A DNA stretch of 7,936 nucleotides from CAYUNA01 sp047629355 (GTDB lineage Bacteria > Bacteroidota > Bacteroidia > Chitinophagales > Saprospiraceae). The stretch covers positions 1 through 7,936 of the forward strand of contig JBLHWU010000267.1 in assembly GCA_047629355.1 (NCBI GenBank). The letters run 5' to 3'. Each line of letters starts with the position of its first letter. Position 1 is the stretch's first letter. Of the stretch, positions 1-4,831 are shown piece after piece. The notes beneath the pieces were generated by a model. That model did not search any database. It had not been told where the DNA came from and was given only the letters and a program-made list of their open reading frames with translations. The translations under genes were made by a program, and so were the position numbers.

Positions 1-1557
1 GGGCATTGGAAACTCTCGAATTAAGGATTCATAGCCTTCTTCCAAATTTTTTAAATCCAATTTTTCCGACTCTGCAATCAGTGGAAAAACGACATAAACT
101 TGCCGTCCCGCCGCAACTTCTTCGCGCATAAAATCAATGACTCGCGTTCGATGATTTTCCGTGCGGTGAACGGTTAAAACAGGCTTCCGTCCAGGCGGCA
201 ATTCATCAATCACCGACACATCCAAATCACCGTATAAAGTCATTGCCAAAGTCCGTGGAATCGGGGTGGCGGTCATTACTAAAACATGGGGAGGGTAGGG
301 GGTATTTTTCTTCCATAACTTGCCTCGTTGCTTGACGCCAAAACGGTGCTGTTCATCTATGAGAACCAGTCCTAGGTTTTTAAAAATAACGGGGTCTTCA
401 ATCAGGGCGTGTGTCCCAATTAAAATATCAATTTCACCCGCTGCGAGTCGTTCTAAAATGAGACGTCGTTTCTTTGTTTTTGAACCAATGCTACCCGATA
501 AAAATTCAACGGTGATGTCTAAATCTTCGCAATATTCCGTAATAGAATGGAAGTGTTGCTGTGCTAAAATTTCGGTTGGCGCCATCATGCAAGTCTGAAA
601 ATCATTGTCCAAGGCAATCAACATACACATCAAGCCCACCATCGTTTTACCACTTCCTACATCGCCCTGCAACAACCGATTCATGTGGATGCCAGACCCC
701 ATGTCTGCTCGAATTTCCTTGATTACTCGCTTCTGCGCACCCGTCAATTCAAATGGTATTTTTTCTTTAAAAAAGCGGTGGAATTTATCGCCAACTTTTG
801 AAAAATGATACCCGCGAATCGTTCCTTTTCGATTGGCTTTTAATTGCAAAAGGCGCAATTGCAAAAAGAACAACTCTTCAAATTTTAAGCGATTGCGCGC
901 CAAGTCCAACTCGGCTTGTGATTTTGGAAAATGAATGCTATTTAAAACTTCATAATGACTCGGAAATTTAAATTTATCTTTAAGGTAAGCAGGTAAGTTT
1001 TCGGGCAAATCTAAGGCAGTCAATTTATCGAAAATGCCTTTAATTAATTTTCGACGACCTTTGGCATCTAAGCCTCTTTGATTTAGTTTTTCAGTACTTG
1101 CATAAACAGGCGCAAAGGTCATCGCTGCAGCCTGATTTGCTGCCGTCAACTCTTCTACTTCAGGATGCGAAATGTTGACTTTCCCATTGAACTCATTGAC
1201 CCGTCCAAAAATAACGTATTCTGCGCCAATCATCAGGCTATTTTCAATCCAATGAATGCTTCTAAACCAGACCAATTCCAGCACACCCGTTTCGTCTCGT
1301 AGCCGCCCAACCAGACGCTTTTTTCGTCCATCACCAATGACTTCTAGCCGCCGCAAAATACCTTTAACTTGCACCTCACCACTGTCTTGATTGAGGTCTC
1401 GAATTTGATGAAATTGCGTTTTATCGACATACCTACGCGGGAATTGAAACAACAAGTCACGGAAGGTGAATATCCCTAATTCTTTTTTGAGTAATTCTGC
1501 TTTGACCGGTCCTACGCCCTTTAAATATTCGATGCCCGTGTCGAGTGGGTTGTTCAT
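1..1557 (-). CDS. recG: ATP-dependent DNA helicase RecG (3' part missing at window edge)
   Basis: RecG is a monomeric cytoplasmic helicase that remodels stalled replication forks and branch-migrates Holliday junctions. The minus strand reads open for 519 codons from an ATG at 1557 to the window edge. Family members have roughly 700 residues, so about 180 C-terminal residues (end of helicase domain 2 and the TRG region) lie outside. Visible in order: an N-terminal HhH-like start (LKGVGPVKAELL, near residue 13), the OB-fold wedge domain with the typical 'RDETGVLELVWF', Walker A GDVGSGKT at 298-305, motif Ia (APTEILAQQ), DEQH box at 401-404, and motif III TATPIPRT starting at 429. 'GRKPVLTVH' then opens the second helicase domain. 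No frameshift is seen. There is no clear Shine-Dalgarno; the ATG is chosen because the conserved N-terminus begins there. Its leader holds a REP pair and a promoter candidate. Identification is firm. Confidence 0.97.
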   Translation of the reverse strand, partial: MNNPLDTGIEYLKGVGPVKAELLKKELGIFTFRDLLFQFPRRYVDKTQFHQIRDLNQDSGEVQVKGILRRLEVIGDGRKKRLVGRLRDETGVLELVWFRSIHWIENSLMIGAEYVIFGRVNEFNGKVNISHPEVEELTAANQAAAMTFAPVYASTEKLNQRGLDAKGRRKLIKGIFDKLTALDLPENLPAYLKDKFKFPSHYEVLNSIHFPKSQAELDLARNRLKFEELFFLQLRLLQLKANRKGTIRGYHFSKVGDKFHRFFKEKIPFELTGAQKRVIKEIRADMGSGIHMNRLLQGDVGSGKTMVGLMCMLIALDNDFQTCMMAPTEILAQQHFHSITEYCEDLDITVEFLSGSIGSKTKKRRLILERLAAGEIDILIGTHALIEDPVIFKNLGLVLIDEQHRFGVKQRGKLWKKNTPYPPHVLVMTATPIPRTLAMTLYGDLDVSVIDELPPGRKPVLTVHRTENHRTRVIDFMREEVAAGRQVYVVFPLIAESEKLDLKNLEEGYESLIREFPMP

Positions 1558-1584
1558 TAATTGTGGTTTGGAATTGATTCTCTC

Positions 1585-1652
1585 ATAGGACGGTGGACTG
1601 AAGTCCACCTGAAAATAGATTTAGCAAGGTGGACTGAAGTCCACCGTCCTAT
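1585..1652. repeat. Inverted pair of REP-like hairpins in the recG leader
   Basis: Two 26-nt arms, at 1585-1610 and 1627-1652, are inverted copies of each other with 24 of 26 positions matching. Each arm is itself a hairpin built on GGTGGACTGAAGTCCACC (8-bp stem around GA). The only two mismatches between the arms are that central dinucleotide, which reads GA on the plus strand in both copies although everything around it is inverted. The unit can therefore fold as two small hairpins or as one long one with a 16-nt loop. Paired inverted REPs of this layout are known as BIME-type elements and are often mobilised by RAYT (TnpA_REP) transposases; no such gene is in the window. It lies 28 bp upstream of recG. 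Confidence 0.85.
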
Positions 1653-1662
1653 TAAATGTTGG

Positions 1663-1694
1663 CAAATATATGAATATTAAACAAAAAAAATCAA
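1663..1694 (-). promoter_or_regulatory. Bacteroidota-type promoter candidate for recG
   Basis: On the minus strand a perfect TAnnTTTG box (TATATTTG, 1663-1670) is preceded by TTG at 1692-1694 with 21 nt between them. This fits the -33/-7 pattern known for the primary sigma factor of Bacteroidota. Transcription would start near 1656, giving a recG leader of about 100 nt that contains the whole REP pair. The -33 box lies 11 nt beyond the stop of the YceI remnant, so recG need not be co-transcribed with it. This is a sequence match only. Confidence 0.5.
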
Positions 1695-1704
1695 TTTACT
1701 GTTT

Positions 1705-2175
1705 TTATTCAAAAAACAACTGGACTTCCACCTCCATTTTATCCGAAATTGTGTGGTCTTGTAGTTCCTCAAAAACGCTGGGAGAATTATAAGTTATCCT
1801 AAATGTTGTTCTATCAATAATCAGCGTTCCTGCCAATTTCTAAGCACGATTCTTTTCTTTTTTTTCGACTAAAAAGGAAACCTGCTCTGTTTTTTCTTTA
1901 ATCGTCAATATGCCATTGACTAACTGCTGCCCCGTTTTTAAATCAAACGCCTCCGTTAATTCAAAACGTGTCTCGGGGTGTTTTTTATCAACAATTGTTA
2001 AATTGCCCGATTTATGCGAAAGCGTACCTGATAGCCCGTAATCGCTAAACGCAGCCTTGCTTGTCCAGTTAATTTTACTATTTTCGAGTGATTGTTGATT
2101 GCCAGAGGATGCTGCCGAGGAGTATTCTCTGGATTGCGCCTGCGAAAAGGATGAAGTGGAAGGTGTCCCAGAGAG
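1705..2175 (-). pseudogene. YceI-family protein remnant (no start, internal TAG)
   Basis: YceI-like proteins are small periplasmic beta-barrel (lipocalin-like) proteins that bind isoprenoid or other amphipathic ligands. The minus-strand frame carries a recognisable match: 'KINWTSKAAFSDYGLSGTL' near the front, 'FDLKTGQQLVNGILTIKEK' in the middle, and a C-terminal 'GTLIIDRTTFRITY' followed by 'ISDKMEVEVQLFFE'. The last is the standard end of the YceI barrel. The frame is broken twice. An in-frame TGA at 2176-2178 sits where the signal peptide should be, with no ATG, GTG or TTG start between it and the body. A TAG at 1840-1842 splits the barrel into 111 and 44 codons. The sequence after the TAG continues in the same frame and keeps family character, so this looks like a substitution in a recently silenced gene. 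A sequencing error could explain one lesion but hardly both. Confidence 0.8.
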
Positions 2176-2217
2176 TCATGCTTTTGGTTTGAAGGCAGTT
2201 TTTATATCATAAATTAA

Positions 2218-2442
2218 TTATGTCCAACTACTTAAGACCATAAAACCATCATTGCCAGAATCCTTTTGGGTTATTCCTCTAATAAGAATACCAATCAGCC
2301 ATCCTATAAAAACAGCTGCTGGAAGGAAATAAAGGCTTATTTCAATGCCTTCATTTCCATAATAAAAGGCAGGAATAGTCACCAAAACAATGATTATGAT
2401 GAACAAAAAATGTCCTATGCTTTTAAATATTGGTAGTGCCAC
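2218..2442 (-). CDS. Small two-helix membrane protein, uncharacterised, possibly a gene remnant
   Basis: This is a 74-codon frame with a GTG start at 2440-2442 and a TAA stop. The product has two strongly hydrophobic stretches (about residues 10-30 and 33-56) joined by a short acidic turn, and a polar tail, so a double-spanning inner-membrane protein is predicted. I do not recognise a family. Doubt arises at the 5' end: there is no Shine-Dalgarno, an in-frame TAA lies five codons upstream of the GTG, and a diverged inverted copy at 2616-2650 shares bases on both sides of the GTG. This suggests the original gene began further upstream and has lost its front. It lies 42 nt upstream of the YceI remnant on the same strand, so the pair may be a decaying cluster. 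Confidence 0.45.
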   Translation of the reverse strand: MALPIFKSIGHFLFIIIIVLVTIPAFYYGNEGIEISLYFLPAAVFIGWLIGILIRGITQKDSGNDGFMVLSSWT

Positions 2443-2626
2443 AAATGTGCACTTTTACAATTTAGGTGTTTTTGTTCCTTAATACCCCTCCCGCGTTGCC
2501 GCAGGCAACGCGCATGGTGTTTTTTGAAGCTCGAAAGCCTTACAGTTTTCTCGCTTCTCAAACTTAAAAGAACCTTCGTTTACACGGTAATAAATCACTT
2601 TTTCAATAAATGGTGGTGCACATTTG
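2442..2626. repeat. Inverted repeat arms (11 bp perfect, similarity extends further)
   Basis: CAAATGTGCAC at 2442-2452 and its exact reverse complement GTGCACATTTG at 2616-2626 bracket the hairpin stretch. Allowing two inserted bases, similarity continues outward for about 20 nt through a shared AATATTTAA block. The two translations also look alike: CTFVALPIFK on the minus strand against CTFATVPKYL on the plus strand. This points to an inverted partial duplication rather than a simple operator. The alignment was made by eye. Confidence 0.45.
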
Positions 2627-2672
2627 CTACAGTACCTAAATATTTAATAGATATTGTCTGTCATAAATTACT
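2443..2672. other. Gene-free stretch with hairpin and diverged inverted copy
   Basis: No convincing gene lies here. It holds a GC-rich hairpin (2492-2512). It also holds a perfect minus-strand TAAGTTTG box (2559-2566), but without a TTG at the right distance upstream. The plus-strand segment 2616-2650 resembles the inverted 5' end of the small membrane ORF. The open plus-strand frame through here starts at TTG and runs on antisense to the next gene, so I do not call it. Confidence 0.6.
2492..2512. repeat. GC-rich perfect hairpin, REP-like
   Basis: CGCGTTGCC and GGCAACGCG form a perfect 9-bp stem around a 3-nt loop (GCA). It is much more GC-rich than its AT-rich surroundings. On the plus strand a run of six T follows about 6 nt after the stem, but no plus-strand gene ends here. 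On the minus strand no T-run follows. A dispersed palindromic element is more likely than a terminator. Confidence 0.6.
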
Positions 2673-3416
2673 CTATTTCAACCCCAAAAACGGGTCTTCC
2701 GTCAACTCAAACACTCCAAAATCATCCCCACTTTTTAAATTGTCAATTGGAATTGGAAACAAGGAACTATTGTGCATTTGCGCTACTTTTGCACTGGTCG
2801 GCAAGGTCTTCCAATCTTCCCAAGTGAATTCCAAACCACCAACAGGAATGATACTTACCCATATTTTATAACTCGTTGGTAGTCCCGTGTCATCTAAAAA
2901 CCAAAGGTAGGAATCGCCCGGTGTTGTTCCACCCGAAGTATAAGAAACCATCAAGCCTTCGCGCCCTTCATCATCTTTCACAATGCTACGTGAAGTGCCA
3001 GGGTCAAAGGCTTTGAAAGGGGCATTCATCCAAAAGGAATCATTGCAAAAGTAGCCCCAAGCGGACTGAACGAGTGTATTGGCTTCGTCGCCTGATAGTT
3101 CAGTTCCATTTTTAAAAGCCTTGCCGGTCACGGATTTGGTGTCTAGCAAAACCTCATTATCATCCCAACTCACCTTGACGAAATTTCGACTTTTATCCCA
3201 TAAAAAATCATGTGCACCACGGAAAGTCCACTGTACAATTTGCGTTGAATCCCAAGCTGTCTTATCTACCGCTGCCAACATTTTTTGCGCCATCGCATCG
3301 GCTGCTGCATCGGGTGTACCAACGGGTTTAGATTCATTGGCGTAGATGCCGAATCCGACGAGGGCAACGATGACTAATAGAATTAAAATGAAGAGCCATT
3401 TAAGTATTTTTTTCAC
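2673..3416 (-). CDS. Membrane-anchored exported protein of unknown function
   Basis: The product has 247 residues. Residues 1-4 are basic and 5-25 form a strongly hydrophobic helix without a clean cleavage site, so the rest is probably displayed outside the inner membrane as an anchored domain. Residues 35-215 form one globular region rich in Trp, Phe and Asp, with 'VQWTFRGAHDFLWDKSRNFVKV', a 'YFCNDSFWMNAPFKAFDPG' block containing the only Cys (124), and 'TPGDSYLWFLDDTGLPTSYKIWV'. I recall similar conserved hypothetical proteins in Bacteroidota but no function. The repeated strand pattern could be a LolA/LppX-like lipid-binding half-barrel, which is inference. The start is GTG (3414-3416): an in-frame TAA lies four codons upstream of it and MKKILKWLF is a typical signal-anchor opening. 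It follows the RNase H-like gene after 125 bp containing an inverted repeat, so a shared transcript is possible but unproven. Confidence 0.85.
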   Translation of the reverse strand: MKKILKWLFILILLVIVALVGFGIYANESKPVGTPDAAADAMAQKMLAAVDKTAWDSTQIVQWTFRGAHDFLWDKSRNFVKVSWDDNEVLLDTKSVTGKAFKNGTELSGDEANTLVQSAWGYFCNDSFWMNAPFKAFDPGTSRSIVKDDEGREGLMVSYTSGGTTPGDSYLWFLDDTGLPTSYKIWVSIIPVGGLEFTWEDWKTLPTSAKVAQMHNSSLFPIPIDNLKSGDDFGVFELTEDPFLGLK

Positions 3417-3469
3417 GGTGGTGATTTTTTATTTTGAAATAACAATAATGGGGTGAAGGTAGGGATTTT

Positions 3470-3539
3470 AATGGTTAATGGTTAAGAACGGATAATTAAC
3501 GCCAGCATATTAGCCATTAATTCCTAACCATTAACCATT
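3470..3539. repeat. 15-bp perfect inverted repeat made of ATGGTTA units
   Basis: AATGGTTAATGGTTA at 3470-3484 and its exact complement at 3525-3539 enclose a 40-nt AT-rich loop. Each arm is a tandem of the heptamer ATGGTTA. It begins 3 bp after the stop of the RNase H-like gene and ends about 50 bp before the start of the next gene on the same strand. It could therefore act as a transcript-end or processing hairpin between the two. No T-run follows, so a classical intrinsic terminator is not supported. Confidence 0.65.
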
Positions 3540-3541
3540 TA

Positions 3542-4015
3542 CTAACACATTTTGTCGGCACAAGAAGAACTGGCGAAGGCATTTGGTTTCGCTTTAAATA
3601 CGAAGCCCATTCCCAAAATGTAGCCCATTGCCTCCTTTAAAGCAGTGTTGGATTGAAAGTTGGGATCAGTATTAATGTCGGCATGTACTTCCAATTCAAT
3701 ATTGTATTTATCCAACAAATCGCAGAGTTCGTAGGCAATTTGGACGGAGCGTGCGACCTCCGAAATCATTCGTTCTTTGATGCTCATTCGCTGTTTTTCG
3801 CGGTGATTTTGGATGAACATGAATGCCCCTTTTTTTTCTCGTACAAATACAATAACGCTCGCAAATTCGACCTCATTGTGATACATTTGCGAATCAGTAC
3901 CGATACAGACTTTGAGCTTGTGACCCGCTTCGGTTTCGCGAATAATGGTTTTTTCGACTACCTCTTTGATCGGCAATTCGATGTTGGTTCCGTTAAAAGT
4001 TCGCCATTTTTTCAT
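3542..4015 (-). CDS. RNase H-like protein of the DUF458/YkuK family
   Basis: The product has 157 residues and matches the RNaseH_like (DUF458, PF04308) family typified by Bacillus subtilis YkuK. The fold is that of RNase H-type nucleases acting with two metal ions, but the substrate and cellular role are not established. The family hallmarks are present in order: 'KVCIGTDSQ' with Asp41, 'SIKERMISEVARS' with Glu86, 'EVHADIN' with Asp113, and the C-terminal 'KPNAFASSSCADKMC' with Asp154. All four acidic positions expected in the active site are therefore kept. Length is normal and there is no signal peptide, so it should be cytoplasmic. The ATG start at 4015 opens 'MKKWRTFNG', a usual N-terminus. 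It is divergent from the gamma-glutamylcyclotransferase-like gene and is followed by the 247-residue exported protein on the same strand. Confidence 0.88.
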   Translation of the reverse strand: MKKWRTFNGTNIELPIKEVVEKTIIRETEAGHKLKVCIGTDSQMYHNEVEFASVIVFVREKKGAFMFIQNHREKQRMSIKERMISEVARSVQIAYELCDLLDKYNIELEVHADINTDPNFQSNTALKEAMGYILGMGFVFKAKPNAFASSSCADKMC

Positions 4016-4301
4016 GAGAAATTGATTATAAATTAGTGGTTGATTTTTGTTGGTTACTTGGAAAATAATTTACAAATTTGACTTGTAAATAATCGGTTGC
4101 AGGGCTATGCTTTGCTAAAGGTAGCGATTTTATGAATACCGTTTATTTGGGCTGCCTTCGTTTTGAAATTATTTAATCTTGATTTAAAATTGAATTAACG
4201 CTGAATTGTTTCTAAAAAGTTCCGTTTTGGGATGTTTTTTAAAAATTTAACAAATTGCAGCATTATATTCTTTTTTTTTGAAAAAAAAATAATGTTAGAC
4301 C
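4016..4301. other. Divergent intergenic region (286 bp)
   Basis: Both flanking genes must be expressed from here. A TATAAT-like hexamer (4025-4030, minus strand) lies close to the RNase H-like start, but no complete TTG/TAnnTTTG promoter was found on either strand. It contains one 8-bp dyad (4068-4090) and, just before the plus-strand gene, a T9-G-A9 run (4271-4289). I see no ORF or RNA gene in it. Confidence 0.6.
4068..4090. promoter_or_regulatory. Operator-like dyad in the divergent region
   Basis: ATTTACAA (4068-4075) and TTGTAAAT (4083-4090) are perfect inverted half-sites separated by 7 nt. The position, about 55 bp upstream of the RNase H-like start and about 210 bp before the plus-strand gene, suits a repressor site. 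No candidate regulator is encoded in the window, and in AT-rich DNA such a dyad can arise by chance. Confidence 0.25.
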
Positions 4302-4736
4302 ATGAAAAGTACGTTATTCGTTTATGGAACACTATTGTTGAACATAGAATCAGACATCGCTAATTTTTTGAAAAGTAATGCGGAATTTGTGGGGGAAGGC
4401 TATCTTTTTGGTCAACTATTTGACTTGGGATATTATCCTGGGGCGATTTTTCGAAAAGATATAAGTAGCCAAGTTTATGGTCATGTTTTTGAATTGAATC
4501 AGCCGAGTTCGACTTTGCCTATTTTAGATGAATACGAAGCGGTTGGTGAACAATTTGGTCAGTATAAGGAATATGTGCGCGAAAAAGTTCCGATTGAGAT
4601 AGAAGGGGAAGAAATTCTTTGTTGGGTGTATTTATATGCGTTGCCGACGGATGATTTTCCGTTGATTGGGTCAGGGAATTATCGAGATTTTTTAAAGAAT
4701 AGTCCAAAACATCAGGAATTTATTAAATCGGTGTAA
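4302..4736 (+). CDS. Gamma-glutamylcyclotransferase-like (AIG2/GGCT fold) protein
   Basis: The product has 144 residues with the GGCT-like fold (PF06094). Family enzymes cyclise the gamma-glutamyl group of gamma-glutamyl amines or peptides, releasing 5-oxoproline. The sequence shows the opening substrate-loop motif 'FVYGTLL' (6-12), the 'GQLFDLGYYPGAI' block (37-49) and 'LDEYE' (75-79). The last contains the acidic residues of the catalytic region, Glu77 or Glu79 being the likely base. It ends with 'IGSGNYRDF' (122-130), usual in bacterial members. The protein is soluble and cytoplasmic, of normal length. The ATG at 4302 is the natural start because the conserved beta-strand begins five residues later; no strong Shine-Dalgarno precedes it. 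It lies 95 bp upstream of the DUF255 gene on the same strand. The exact substrate cannot be told from sequence. Confidence 0.9.
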   Translation: MKSTLFVYGTLLLNIESDIANFLKSNAEFVGEGYLFGQLFDLGYYPGAIFRKDISSQVYGHVFELNQPSSTLPILDEYEAVGEQFGQYKEYVREKVPIEIEGEEILCWVYLYALPTDDFPLIGSGNYRDFLKNSPKHQEFIKSV

Positions 4737-4771
4737 TTTTGCGTTAATTTCATTGCTGAATTGTTGCATGG

Positions 4772-4800
4772 TTGAATTGATGTGCAATCAGTGATTTTTG
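4772..4800 (+). promoter_or_regulatory. Weak Bacteroidota-type promoter candidate for the DUF255 gene
   Basis: TTG at 4772-4774 is followed after 18 nt by GATTTTTG (4793-4800), which differs from TAnnTTTG only at the first base. It ends 31 bp before the ATG at 4832. If real, the DUF255 gene has its own promoter rather than depending on the upstream gene. The match is imperfect and AT-rich DNA gives many such near matches. Confidence 0.3.
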
Positions 4801-4831
4801 AGTTTTATAAAAAAACATCAAGTCATTTCTT

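Noticed and set aside
320..808. Plus-strand open frames opposite recG
   Set aside because: They lie antisense to a firmly identified helicase domain, and their translations are low-complexity with no recognisable motif.
1840..1842. TAG read as an amino acid or as programmed readthrough in the YceI frame
   Set aside because: The frame also lacks a start and has an upstream TGA in the signal-peptide position, so ordinary gene decay explains it better.
2559..2566. Perfect minus-strand TAAGTTTG promoter box upstream of the small membrane ORF
   Set aside because: No TTG lies 17-23 nt upstream of it, so I did not call a promoter.
2524..2871. Plus-strand frame of 115 codons starting at TTG
   Set aside because: Its 3' half is antisense to the exported-protein gene, it has no ATG or ribosome site, and only the short stretch around 2616-2650 resembles anything; that is reported as an inverted copy.
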